Below are positions 35,447 to 44,484 of a stretch of DNA of 64,000 bases, piece after piece. Numbering within the stretch: the first letter of the stretch is position 1; each line of letters starts with the position of its first letter. The notes under the pieces are model-generated. The model did no database searches. It saw only the letters and a list, made by a program, of their open reading frames with translations, and was not told the DNA's origin. This DNA comes from Saprospiraceae bacterium (GTDB lineage Bacteria > Bacteroidota > Bacteroidia > Chitinophagales > Saprospiraceae). Where the stretch lies: contig JAHCHX010000002.1 in NCBI GenBank assembly GCA_026129545.1, forward strand, positions 744,001-808,000, written 5' to 3'. The translations under genes were made by a program, and so were the position numbers.

Positions 35447-35518
35447 TATACCTTGATGCGCCGATTTTGAGCAGATTGCGATTGCAGCCATGCCCAAAAC
35501 TTGGCGGCGCGAGGTATA
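35447..35518 (-). repeat. Repeat family A, copy 5 (72 bp, internally deleted)
   Basis: Has both ends (TATACCTTGATGCG and GGCGGCGCGAGGTATA) but lacks about 33 bp of the middle. It ends directly against the serine hydrolase stop codon (35519-35521). Confidence 0.75.
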
Positions 35519-37624
35519 CTATTCTCGCCTTGCCTTGAACACACCATTCGGCTGCACGAATGAAGCGCCCGTCACCTTGTCCTTATCGTCGAGTTCAAAA
35601 GCTATGCTATACCCGTTCAGCCCTTTGAGTTTGAACTCGATGCCTTGAAACGGCTCCAGCGTGTATTCCGGCTGACCCGGTATTTTCAGGTAAAGGGTTT
35701 CGTGGCGCAATTCGAACGTGATGGGTGTGTTGCCCTCTTCTATGGTGTATTTGCCCGTCAGTCTTTGCAAAAAAACAGGGTCGGAAAGTCGGCGTGGCGG
35801 TGTTTTTTTGAATGCCATATCATCCACGAGCGGGTCGGTGCTGGTGGTGAGTTGGTAGATGTTGCCATTTTGGTCAGTCTGAAAATTGAGCATCACGGTC
35901 ATTTCCAAATCCTCGTCTTTGGCGCTGAACACGTCGTAGTGCCAGTGTTCGAGTGCCAAAGAAAAACTGTTGAACTTCATGCGAAGCCCCTTCTCATCGT
36001 GTTTCACCTCGATGATGCCGTAGCCCGGATGCTCGTACTCCCCCGCGTATTCGCTCAATGAATGACTTGGCTGCGTGCCTGCCACCCGTTTGGGTTCGGG
36101 TTTTTTGTCGTCCTTTTTTTCCGCTTCTTGTTTGTCGCCCTCGGCATAGATGCGGGCATACCAATCGGTGGGCGCGAGGCCGAGCACAAGGTCGGTGGCA
36201 TATCGAGCCAACAAGGTGGGTGCCCCGGAAGCGTTTTGATTGGTGAGGACGACCAGACCAAACTCCTTTTCCGGCACCATGAACACGAGTGCCGAAAAAC
36301 CGTCAATGTTGCCGCCATGCTCCACCACGCGCAAGCCTTTGTAGCGATAGATGAACCAGCCTAAGCCGTAGGTGTAGTCGGTGATTTCAGGCGTTTTTTC
36401 CGTGCCGGATTCGTTCATCAGCATGACGGGCAGCCGCAACCGGGCGATTTCGGCGGCGCTCAGCACCTGTTTGCCGCCCGCTTTGCCTTCGTCGAGGTGA
36501 AACTGAACCCATTTCAGCATATCGTTCACGCTGGAATTGATGCTGCCCGCCGGCCCTACTGCATCAATGTTGCGATAGTCCATGCGGATGTTTTCCTTGC
36601 GAGCTTTGGTGCGGTAGCCGAGCGCGGCATCCTTCGAGGCGGCCATATCTTTCACCGAAAAGTTGGAATTGCTCATGCCAAGCGGCTGAAATAAATTGGT
36701 ACTCACAAACTGCTCCCAAGTGCTGCCCGAGATGCGTTCGGTCAGCACGCCTGCGGTCATGAACATCAGGTTGTTGTATTGCCAAGTGGTGCGCAGGCTT
36801 TTGTTGGGCGGCAAGTGGCGGAGCCTGTCGTAGATTTCTTTTCTTGAAAATGCCGAGCCATACCACATAAAATCGTGACGCGGCAGGCCGGAGCGGTGGC
36901 TCAGCAGGTCCACGGCGCTCATTTCGCGGGTAGCGAGCTCGTCGTGCAGCTTGAAATCGGGCAAATAGTGAATGATGGGCTTTTCCCATTCCAACTGGCC
37001 CTTGTCGGCCAAAACAGCGAGACCCGCCGCTGTGAACGCTTTCGTGCTGGAGCCGATGGCGAATTGCGTGTTGGCCGTCGCGGGCAATTTTTTTTCCAAA
37101 TCCCGGTAGCCGTAGCCCTCCGCGAGCAACACCTTGCCGTCTTTCACCATGCCGAAGCCCAAGCCCGGCACCATTCGTTTTTCGCGCAGCGAGTCGGCCA
37201 AATGCCGCAGCGTGGCTATGGCATCCTGCAAGCGTTTTTCCTCGGCGGCTTTCTCGGCGGCGCTGGCGCGGGCGAGCTTCATCGGGAACGACATACCCGA
37301 CTGGGCGAAAGTGCCTTCCAAACGCTCGCCTTTTTCATCAAAACTGCCCGAAAACGAGGCGTTGCTCGGTACTTCGGGTAGTTTGAAGCTCATGCTTCGC
37401 CCTTCTATTTTCAAATCGGCCAGCGCCATGTCTTTGACCTGTTGGGCTGGAATGTCGAGGTCGCCCACCCATTGGCCGCCTTCTTTTTTGAGGTCAATGG
37501 CGATTTCGAGGTTCATGCCCGGCAATTCTATGGCACCCTTCCAGTTGCCGGAATAGTCGGTTTGGGCAAAAATCGGGAGTGCAAAAAACAGGGAGAAAAT
37601 AAGTGGTAGGGAGGCTATGCGCAT
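35519..37624 (-). CDS. Secreted serine hydrolase (class C beta-lactamase-like) with C-terminal extension
   Basis: 701 aa from the ATG at 37624 (MRIASLPLIFSLFFALPIFA), which starts a signal peptide; 43 upstream codons look non-coding. A beta-sandwich at ~residues 22-115 precedes the beta-lactamase/DD-peptidase domain (about 130-480) with its three motifs: Ser-x-x-Lys in GSSTKAF, Tyr-x-Asn in WQYNNLMF, and HGG in VVEHGGNIDGF. A DUF3471-like beta domain follows to the C-terminus. The substrate may be a D-amino-acid peptide or an ester; beta-lactam resistance cannot be assumed. It should act in the periplasm or outside the cell. Confidence 0.92.
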   Translation of the reverse strand: MRIASLPLIFSLFFALPIFAQTDYSGNWKGAIELPGMNLEIAIDLKKEGGQWVGDLDIPAQQVKDMALADLKIEGRSMSFKLPEVPSNASFSGSFDEKGERLEGTFAQSGMSFPMKLARASAAEKAAEEKRLQDAIATLRHLADSLREKRMVPGLGFGMVKDGKVLLAEGYGYRDLEKKLPATANTQFAIGSSTKAFTAAGLAVLADKGQLEWEKPIIHYLPDFKLHDELATREMSAVDLLSHRSGLPRHDFMWYGSAFSRKEIYDRLRHLPPNKSLRTTWQYNNLMFMTAGVLTERISGSTWEQFVSTNLFQPLGMSNSNFSVKDMAASKDAALGYRTKARKENIRMDYRNIDAVGPAGSINSSVNDMLKWVQFHLDEGKAGGKQVLSAAEIARLRLPVMLMNESGTEKTPEITDYTYGLGWFIYRYKGLRVVEHGGNIDGFSALVFMVPEKEFGLVVLTNQNASGAPTLLARYATDLVLGLAPTDWYARIYAEGDKQEAEKKDDKKPEPKRVAGTQPSHSLSEYAGEYEHPGYGIIEVKHDEKGLRMKFNSFSLALEHWHYDVFSAKDEDLEMTVMLNFQTDQNGNIYQLTTSTDPLVDDMAFKKTPPRRLSDPVFLQRLTGKYTIEEGNTPITFELRHETLYLKIPGQPEYTLEPFQGIEFKLKGLNGYSIAFELDDKDKVTGASFVQPNGVFKARRE

Positions 37625-37670
37625 TGCTTTCGGTGTTGGTGAAGAAATGTGGTGAGATTTGCAGACTATG

Positions 37671-37678
37671 CAAACATA
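37671..37678 (-). promoter_or_regulatory. Putative -7 box (TATGTTTG) of the serine hydrolase gene
   Basis: TATGTTTG on the minus strand, 46 nt before the ATG. A TTG lies only 15 nt upstream, shorter than the usual spacing. Confidence 0.3.
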
Positions 37679-37842
37679 AGATGTGGGGCTTAACAAATGG
37701 GGTGTTTTTCGACGAGGGTACACGAAACATCTGCTCTCGCAGGATGTCCGCACGAGTGTTCTTTGTGAATTGCAGTCTTTTTTGGCGGGGACGCCAGCAG
37801 CTGTGCCAATTGCGCCGGAGGTGATTGATGAACGATGAGATT

Positions 37843-39336
37843 TTACCGCACCACCACCACCTTCCGCATGCTCACCACCCGCCCCGATTCGGCCACGAGC
37901 CGGAAGAAGTACACCCCGGCGCTGAGGTGGCTGATGTCAATGCGCTGCGTGGTCTGCGTGACGGACCAGAGACCAGCGCGTACCACTTGGCCCGATGGCG
38001 CCACCAGCTGCCAGCGACCCTCCATCGGCTGGTGGAAGCTGACGAGCACCTCGTCGGTGGCGGGGTTGGGCTGGAGGTGCAGCAGGTCGGGGGCGGGTGG
38101 CGTGGGGGCGCTTGTGGTGGGGCCATCTATGCCCAGCGTGTCGCAGGGGCTGCCGGGCAGGTCGTAGAGGCGGAAGTGGGGGAAGTTGGGGAGACCGACA
38201 TACATATTTGCGGGCAGTTGTATTTCATGTTGCAAAAAATCACAATTAAGCCCAGGCAAGTCGGGATAATTGATGACGTGGAGCACTTTGACCGAGTTGG
38301 TGGCAGCCATGTAGATTTTCCCATCGGGGGCGAGGCGCTGCTGATAAAAAGTCGCAGGGAAAGGTGACGCGAAGCCATCATAAACACCAATCAATTGTCT
38401 GCTGGCCGCGATGTCGGAGGCCTGCATATCGAACTGGAAAAGTTTGGTCCCCGTGGAGAGGTACAACAACCGCGAATTGGGCGAAAAAGCCACTCCGCAA
38501 GCGGCAGCGGAATCGGCATCAAGACTGATGAACAATGGATTTGACAAAGTGCCGGCGCATCGGTCGAAGTCGAAGATACTGAGGCCGTTGTAGGGGTTGG
38601 CGCGGGCATACCTGCTCCCATCGGGCGAAAAGACCGGCTGCCCCGCCCAGTCTTGATAGTTCCAGATGGGGCCGAGGTGTTGCACGATTGGAGCGTGCAG
38701 CCCTGCCGGGTCGAGCAGGTAGCAAAGGCTTCGGTTGCTGCGGTTTTTGTGCAGCATCACCCACCAGTCGCGCCCGTTGCCGTGGCGCACGGCGGTTAAA
38801 AAACTGGAAAAAGTATCTTGTAAAACAACTTGGTTTTTGTTAGTCACATCCCCAAGCCCACCATCCAAACTCATGTCAATTTCGGTGGTCAGCAAATCTT
38901 TGTATAGGGAAGAATTATCTCTTCGGATGTGAATCAGAACATATTTCCCTGCTTCACTTGGCTTCGGCAAAGCCATTACACCATTAAAAGTTGGGTAGCC
39001 TATAAACGGACAATATGCATCCGCAATCTGGCCAGCGTTAATGTCATTGCCATTTGTCATGATTTGATTTTCAGAATTTGCGACAGAACAACCGCCAGAG
39101 TAAAAAAGCGCTTTTTGACCTTCAATGTCGCACATCATCCCAACTGCGATCAAGCCGATAGGGATGTGAAAAAAAGATATTTCTGGAGGTGAAGTGCCAA
39201 AATCAATTTTTGTGCCCCCATACCCTTGTTCGGGATTCGGCGGCCCGTATCCCAAAAGCCAGATGTTGTCACGCTTTTCTTGCCCATAGGCAACCAATTG
39301 TATGGAGAGAAAAAGAAGGAATACAAGATTTTTCAT
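37843..39336 (-). CDS. T9SS secreted protein, tandem paralogue 1 (497 aa)
   Basis: 497 aa from the ATG at 39336 (MKNLVFLLFLSIQLVAYGQ, a signal peptide); the frame is open 24 codons further. The central region is a WD40/beta-propeller-like set of strands (for example VFSPDGSRYARANPYNGLSI and GVAFSPNSRLLYLSTGTKLF). The C-terminus is a T9SS sorting domain (LQPNPATDEVLVSF to VSMRKVVVVR). The next gene, 39418-40911, is a paralogue of the same length, and a stretch in the middle is almost identical at the DNA level while both ends have diverged. Function unknown; exported by T9SS. Confidence 0.88.
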   Translation of the reverse strand: MKNLVFLLFLSIQLVAYGQEKRDNIWLLGYGPPNPEQGYGGTKIDFGTSPPEISFFHIPIGLIAVGMMCDIEGQKALFYSGGCSVANSENQIMTNGNDINAGQIADAYCPFIGYPTFNGVMALPKPSEAGKYVLIHIRRDNSSLYKDLLTTEIDMSLDGGLGDVTNKNQVVLQDTFSSFLTAVRHGNGRDWWVMLHKNRSNRSLCYLLDPAGLHAPIVQHLGPIWNYQDWAGQPVFSPDGSRYARANPYNGLSIFDFDRCAGTLSNPLFISLDADSAAACGVAFSPNSRLLYLSTGTKLFQFDMQASDIAASRQLIGVYDGFASPFPATFYQQRLAPDGKIYMAATNSVKVLHVINYPDLPGLNCDFLQHEIQLPANMYVGLPNFPHFRLYDLPGSPCDTLGIDGPTTSAPTPPAPDLLHLQPNPATDEVLVSFHQPMEGRWQLVAPSGQVVRAGLWSVTQTTQRIDISHLSAGVYFFRLVAESGRVVSMRKVVVVR

Positions 39337-39364
39337 AACCGGATGGTTTGTATGTTTTGACGAA

Positions 39365-39399
39365 AAAGGAATAGCATCCCAGTTGCTAAACCGGGATGC
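39365..39399 (-). terminator. Terminator between the two T9SS paralogues
   Basis: Stem GCATCCC/GGGATGC with a 12-nt loop. On the minus strand it follows the stop of the 497-aa gene at 39418 and precedes CCTTTTTCG. Confidence 0.5.
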
Positions 39400-39417
39400 C
39401 CTTCGCACTACTATGTG

Positions 39418-40911
39418 TCAGTGCGCAATAACGACTTTTGAGACGAATGGCCTTGCTCCACCGCCATTCACCTGCAAATAATAGATGCCGTTAGGCAGGT
39501 CGCTGACATTTATTCCCAGCAAAACGCCATCAACAGCCTGCACGTTTACGCTTTTTACTGTTTGACCTGTAGTGTCCAGCAAAGTGACGACACCGCTAAA
39601 AGGTTGACTGAAAGAGATGTTTATCTCGTCAACGGCAGGGTTGGGAGAGACCCTCCATGTCACCTCTGCCCCAGCCGAAAGCTCCCCGCTCGACACCGGC
39701 CCGCCGTCTATGCCCAGCGTGTCGCAGGGGCTGCCCGGCAGGTCGTAGAGGCGGAAGTAGGGGAAGTTTACGATTGCTGTTTGAGAGTAAGTAGGTAGTT
39801 CAATCTCATGTTGAACAAAATTGCATTCCAATCCGGGCAAATCAGGATTGTTGATGACGTGCAAATGATTAACCCCATTGGTCGAATTCATATATATTTT
39901 CCCATCCGGTGCAAGACGTTGCTGATAAAAAGTAGTGGGGAAAGGCGCCAAAAAACCGTCGTACACGCCAATCAACTGTTTGCTGGCGGCAATATCAGCA
40001 GCTTGCATATCGAACTGAAAAAGTTTCGTGCCGGTAGAAAGGTACAAAAACCGGGAATTAGGAGAAAACGCCACGCCGCAAGCGGAAGCAGAATCGGCGG
40101 CGAGGCTGATGAACAAATGGTTGGACAAAGTGCCAGCACAGCGGTCGAAGTCGAAGACGCTGAGGCCGTTGTTGGGGTTGGCGCGGGCATACCTGCTCCC
40201 GTCGGGAGAAAAGACCGACTGCCCCGCCCAGTCTTGATAATTCCAGATGGGGCCGAGGTGTTGCACGATTGGAGCGTGCAGTCCTGCCGGGTCGAGCAGG
40301 TAGCAAAGGCTGCGGTTGCTGCGGTTTTTGTGCAGCATCACCCACCAGTCGCGCCCATTACCATGCCGCACGGCGGTGAGAAAATCGGAGAATGTGTCTT
40401 GAAGGATGATTTCATTCTTAGATGTCACTGCGCCTAAACCACTGCCCAGACTCATATCTATCTGTGTGAGCAACAAATCTTTCGATAATGTAGAGTTGTC
40501 AGCTCGCTTGTGAAACAAATAATACTTCGACGTGTCTCTCGGTACTGGCATAGCTAATACGCAATTTCCACAGGGGTAACCAGATACTGGACAATAAACA
40601 TCGGCAAAAGAACCAGAATTTATTCCATTGCCATTTATCATCAATTCATTATCCCGATTTGCGACAGAGCATCCTCCAGAGTAAAACTGAACCATGCCAG
40701 ATGAACTACTAATCATCCCGACTGGCAAGAATCTTAAGGCGACATTAAAAAACGAAACCTCCGGCGGCGACTTGTGAAAATCAATCTTAGTGCCGCCGAA
40801 TTTTTGTTCGGGTACATTGGGAAGATAGCCCAAGTACCAGATATAGTCTTCTTTTTGGGCGTGCAGAGTAAGGCTAAAAGTGAGTAAAAAGGCCAGAAAA
40901 AGTTTTTTCAT
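39418..40911 (-). CDS. T9SS secreted protein, tandem paralogue 2 (497 aa)
   Basis: 497 aa with a signal peptide (MKKLFLAFLLTFSLTLHAQ) and the same layout as the preceding paralogue: an opening block YIWYLGYLPN...FGGTKIDF, a beta-propeller-like middle (VFSPDGSRYARANPNNGLSV), the shared SPCDTLGIDG linker, and a T9SS sorting domain (VSPNPAVDEINISF to FVSKVVIAH). Residues ~185-300 are nearly identical to paralogue 1. The gene order paralogue 2, paralogue 1 is a head-to-tail tandem duplication. No catalytic motif is seen. Confidence 0.88.
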   Translation of the reverse strand: MKKLFLAFLLTFSLTLHAQKEDYIWYLGYLPNVPEQKFGGTKIDFHKSPPEVSFFNVALRFLPVGMISSSSGMVQFYSGGCSVANRDNELMINGNGINSGSFADVYCPVSGYPCGNCVLAMPVPRDTSKYYLFHKRADNSTLSKDLLLTQIDMSLGSGLGAVTSKNEIILQDTFSDFLTAVRHGNGRDWWVMLHKNRSNRSLCYLLDPAGLHAPIVQHLGPIWNYQDWAGQSVFSPDGSRYARANPNNGLSVFDFDRCAGTLSNHLFISLAADSASACGVAFSPNSRFLYLSTGTKLFQFDMQAADIAASKQLIGVYDGFLAPFPTTFYQQRLAPDGKIYMNSTNGVNHLHVINNPDLPGLECNFVQHEIELPTYSQTAIVNFPYFRLYDLPGSPCDTLGIDGGPVSSGELSAGAEVTWRVSPNPAVDEINISFSQPFSGVVTLLDTTGQTVKSVNVQAVDGVLLGINVSDLPNGIYYLQVNGGGARPFVSKVVIAH

Positions 40912-40933
40912 AAAGCAACTTTTGATTCAGAAC

Positions 40934-40968
40934 AAAAAAGCCCCCGGCTGCATATCGCAGTCGGGGGG
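40934..40968 (-). terminator. Terminator of the beta-helix T9SS gene
   Basis: A 10-bp G/C-rich stem (CCCCCGACTG with its partner, one G-T pair, 7-nt loop) followed by CTTTTTTG on the minus strand. Confidence 0.75.
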
Positions 40969-40986
40969 GAGGGATAAACATACTGT

Positions 40987-43809
40987 TCAATTTGCAATGA
41001 CACACTTAGCGATGCGAGGCTTTTGCTTGTCTCCTTGCGCTTGCAAGTAGTAGATGCCATTGGGAAGACCCTGGCACACAATTGTAGCAAACAAGGTTTC
41101 ACTAACGGCGACTTCCCGCACAGACCTGCCGAAGGCATCCAGCAGTGTGAGCGTTCCTGTGAACGGCTGCTGGAAGCGAACATTTACCTCGTCGCTAACA
41201 GGATTGGGAGCCACAAACAACTGCTGGAACGCTTCCTTTTGTGCCATCTCCGCCAATACACTCGGTCGTTCATCATGGCCATTGCTTCTCGGCGAAACTC
41301 CGACTCTGCACGGCAACATCGAAGCGGCTCTCCATTGCGTGGTGCCTGCGGTGGAATCCGGCTGTTCGGCGATGTTTTCCAAGGTGGTCAAATCGCTCTG
41401 CAAGAGCGGCTCGCCCAGCGCCATCTTGATGCCGATTTCGTTGATGGCCTTTTGGTTGGCCTCGAAAGTGTGTGTGACCGGGATGGCCTGATTGTAGGCG
41501 CGGATGGTAGCCAATTGAGCGGCCACGTTGGCAAAATGCTGGTCGAGCAGTGTCGCTTCTTCTTCGCCCAATTCGCTCAAATCGTCCAACAGCGCATGCT
41601 TCGCGTTTGCGAAAGTCACGTTCACAGGCTCCGGCTCGCTCGGCGGCTGTTGAGAAGCCTCCAATTGAGCCAATTGCAGCAACAAGCTGTCGCGTTGGGT
41701 TGCTATTTCCGCCAAGTCCTCGAGCAGCGAGGCCGACATCGTTCCGGCCAGATAAAGGTCGCGCTCCACTTTGGCGAATTTGCCCGCGCTGGTGCTGGCA
41801 TTGGCGGAGAAGAAGGCTGCGAAGGCTGGGTTCTCTTGCCCGTAGTTGGAGTTGCGCAACATCTTGTAATAAAGGTTGCGCTTCAGTTCCCATTGCACCA
41901 AAGGAGATGTGCTTGAAGCAAAATAAGTGCCTTCAGCGATTTGTATCTCAAAATCGCCTGATGCTTCGGGCCTTCGTACACAGGTGTTGAATGGGTTGGG
42001 GTCGCCAAAGAAATCAATAAACCAATTTGTAGGGGGAGACACAAAAGGCGGTGGCGGAAAGTAAAGCACGTTTGGGCTATGGATGAAGAATTGGGAAAGC
42101 TCTGCATCCCCCGTGCAAACCGCCGCTAATACCTTGTACCCTTCGGGGTTCCACGCATTGGCTTTGCGCACCTGTTGGCCGATTACCGCCGGAGAGAAGG
42201 CATTGCCATCCACGACGAGGCTGTAGTTGTGGTGGTCGAAGTAATTGCGCTCTACATCCGCTGGAAAGTTGTTGCCAAAAAAGACCATGCCGTCGAAGGA
42301 GTCGTCGGTGGTGTTGAGGCAATACACGCCGTTTTGCACACCGCGAATATAAATGGCCGCCGCGGCGGATTTGTCGTCGAGCGCGTTGAAGATGGTGTTG
42401 CCCGACACCAGATGGTCCAAGCCGGTGCATTGCTCAAAGAGGATGCCCCTGATGTTGTAGAACATCCCGCCTTGCGGCCTTATGTCGAGGGTGTTGTAGG
42501 TGATTTGGAAGTTGTCGCCCGTGCCGCCGATGACGTGGATACCGATGTTGTCGGCTTGGCCGTTTTCGTTGATTGTTATCTTGTTGTCATCAACGGAACA
42601 GACCCCTTGCGCACTGACTCCCGTGGGCGTTTCCACCATTATGCCATTGGCTAAGGATGTAATGTCAATGGTATTGTTGACAACATGGATGTCGTGGCTG
42701 CCTCTTTCGCAATAGACGGCTGCAATGTGCGTCTTATCCAACACGAAATTGTTTTGGAAGAGAGTGCTGCCGCTTCGCTCGGTTATGATTCCGTAGAGTT
42801 GGTACTCGTCGGCACCGAAGGTACAGCCAGAAATATTGGTATTGCCCGCCTTGGTCCAAATGCCAGCCACATAGTTGTCCTTGAAATGACAAGGATTGGC
42901 TGCATTGATGTTCAGGAAGCAGCGGTTTGACCATATCCCGGCAACGTCTTGGCCCGTGAATTGCGCGTTCCCAATGGTGACAAGGGAGGAGCCAAATATA
43001 TGGATACCATAACCCAATCTGGAAAAGCGGTTGGGGGCGCCAGCCAACCCGGGTATGCTGGCAGAGGAGTTCCTCAATAAAATCCCGGTTGGCCAGTTAA
43101 TCGCCAAACTTTGACCGGGGTATGGATTGTTCATGGAAGAGCTCATGGTAAACTCGTTGCCAAAGAAAAAAGTGGTGACAAGGCTCGTGGGCAGCGCCGT
43201 CCCTCCCGGTGCCGCGAACGCTGACCGAATGCCAACGTTGTTTCGATTGAAGCGGTTGTGCACTGCCGCTATGGGAGCGTTTCTTGTGGTGTGTATGGCG
43301 TTGTTGGCATCCTGAATATGGCAGTACCAGAAGCTCCCGTTGCTGTTTTGCTCCAAGCGTATCCCCTCCCACATTTGGTCGCAAGCAAAAATACGCGAAA
43401 AAAACACCTCTATTGACTGATTGCCTTGCACAATCATTCGCGCTCCCGGCCCCATTTTGATGGTACAATCAATAAACAAGGTCAATTCGTCAATATACAG
43501 CGTTCCATTTATCACCATTGTTTTGCCAGACCAACCGAGCGGTGATGACGGGTCTTTCTCGTTCGAGGAATAAGAAATGCTGGACTGGTCGGCCCCAATC
43601 ACCTTGTAGGCGGTAGTCGGGTTGAGGTTGGGGTACTGTTGACATAATGTCTGCTCCTCAAGCGGTGCCTGAGGAGGGCGAGGTGGAACGCAATGGGTAA
43701 AGCGACTAATATCTGGCTCGGTGGTTTGTGCAAGCAAAGTGCTGTGAGGAACGATGCCAAAAAGCAAATGCATCAATAGAATTGATACATAAGATGTGAA
43801 GAGAGGCAT
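40987..43809 (-). CDS. T9SS secreted protein with right-handed beta-helix
   Basis: 940 aa from the ATG at 43809 (MPLFTSYVSILLMHLLFGIV), preferred because a signal peptide follows at once; an ATG 22 codons upstream (43875) is possible. Residues ~100-560 show the short-strand turns of a parallel beta-helix (repeats such as NNPYPGQSLAINW, GNAQFTGQDVAGIWSN and GCTFGADEYQLYGIITERSG). After a helical region (about 640-820) comes a T9SS sorting domain (VAPNPVSDEVNVRF to RIAKCVIAN). Beta-helix proteins often bind or cleave polysaccharides, but no catalytic residues could be assigned. Third member of a run of T9SS cargo genes on the minus strand, ending at the terminator at 40934-40968. Confidence 0.88.
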   Translation of the reverse strand: MPLFTSYVSILLMHLLFGIVPHSTLLAQTTEPDISRFTHCVPPRPPQAPLEEQTLCQQYPNLNPTTAYKVIGADQSSISYSSNEKDPSSPLGWSGKTMVINGTLYIDELTLFIDCTIKMGPGARMIVQGNQSIEVFFSRIFACDQMWEGIRLEQNSNGSFWYCHIQDANNAIHTTRNAPIAAVHNRFNRNNVGIRSAFAAPGGTALPTSLVTTFFFGNEFTMSSSMNNPYPGQSLAINWPTGILLRNSSASIPGLAGAPNRFSRLGYGIHIFGSSLVTIGNAQFTGQDVAGIWSNRCFLNINAANPCHFKDNYVAGIWTKAGNTNISGCTFGADEYQLYGIITERSGSTLFQNNFVLDKTHIAAVYCERGSHDIHVVNNTIDITSLANGIMVETPTGVSAQGVCSVDDNKITINENGQADNIGIHVIGGTGDNFQITYNTLDIRPQGGMFYNIRGILFEQCTGLDHLVSGNTIFNALDDKSAAAAIYIRGVQNGVYCLNTTDDSFDGMVFFGNNFPADVERNYFDHHNYSLVVDGNAFSPAVIGQQVRKANAWNPEGYKVLAAVCTGDAELSQFFIHSPNVLYFPPPPFVSPPTNWFIDFFGDPNPFNTCVRRPEASGDFEIQIAEGTYFASSTSPLVQWELKRNLYYKMLRNSNYGQENPAFAAFFSANASTSAGKFAKVERDLYLAGTMSASLLEDLAEIATQRDSLLLQLAQLEASQQPPSEPEPVNVTFANAKHALLDDLSELGEEEATLLDQHFANVAAQLATIRAYNQAIPVTHTFEANQKAINEIGIKMALGEPLLQSDLTTLENIAEQPDSTAGTTQWRAASMLPCRVGVSPRSNGHDERPSVLAEMAQKEAFQQLFVAPNPVSDEVNVRFQQPFTGTLTLLDAFGRSVREVAVSETLFATIVCQGLPNGIYYLQAQGDKQKPRIAKCVIAN

Positions 43810-43837
43810 CCATCTGGGCTTCTGGCGGCTGACGGGG

Positions 43838-43939
43838 CTATGCCCCCCCCGCGACACAAGGTACAGGATTTTCACAATTGGAGTCTATGCCGGCGGGCAG
43901 TACGTTTGTCAAACAGGCGATTTTTACTGTCTTTTTCAT
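43838..43939 (-). CDS. Possible 33-aa peptide
   Basis: A short frame encoding MKKTVKIACLTNVLPAGIDS plus 13 further residues ending VAGGA, with three cysteines in all. It lies 29 bp before the beta-helix gene start on the same strand. A Lys-rich start and a small-residue tail resemble a leader or precursor peptide, but no modification enzyme is nearby and no ribosome binding site is visible. It may be chance. Confidence 0.2.
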   Translation of the reverse strand: MKKTVKIACLTNVLPAGIDSNCENPVPCVAGGA

Positions 43940-44484
43940 GTCGAAGAAAGTTTTTGATGAACAATGAGAACCATGCCCAGTCGCGTCCGCGACTGGGCAA
44001 CTTTTCACAAGAACCAATGCCACAGTAAGGAAAAAGATTAAAGGTAGGAGAGCAGGCCTGCCCGGCATCGCGCCCGTGCGCACTTTCGAAGACGCAACAC
44101 CCTTGCAAATGTCGGCAAGCCGACGGAGAGAAGCAAGGGGGCGCGAAAAAACTTAACATTGGGGAGAATGGCGGCATGGCCCACCTGCCGCCGCTTGCTT
44201 GCCAATCGGTGCCGGAAAATCTTGAAACGCCGCCGTTGGTTGAGTTTGCGCCAGAAATGGCAGGGTGGGGGGGGGGATTTCGTGGCGACCCAACAAACAC
44301 AGCATCTGAAGGCTACCAGAGGCAGTGACCACACTACTGGACATTTCAAATTTGCCACGAAGTCACAAAGACGCAAAGCAAAATACGCGTTGATTAGCCG
44401 AATTTTGTGCCTTTGTGTCTTTGCAGCACAAAAACAATGTCCAGCGGTATGGGCAAAAACGCTGCCTACGAGCCTCCCGCTCTT
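43940..44484. other. Intergenic region between T9SS and response regulator genes
   Basis: About 545 bp. GC-rich, with open frames on both strands that show no protein-like composition. A palindromic repeat lies at 44349-44440. Confidence 0.45.
44349..44440. repeat. Imperfect palindrome built on CACAAAGACGCAAAG
   Basis: TTTGCCACGAAGTCACAAAG on the left pairs imperfectly with TTTGTGCCTTTGTGTCTTTG on the right around a ~20-nt centre. Similar palindromes are dispersed in many bacterial genomes. No second copy was found in the window. Confidence 0.5.

Larger units (their letters stand above)
34974..35518. other. Repeat-rich intergenic region
   Basis: 545 bp without a gene, holding the second MITE-like copy (35130-35262) and two copies of repeat family A (35286-35389 and 35447-35518). 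Confidence 0.6.

Noticed and set aside
43872..44300. Minus-strand frame of 142 codons upstream of the beta-helix T9SS gene
   Set aside because: It has no domain, it crosses G-runs and non-conserved sequence, and it overlaps the proposed start region.
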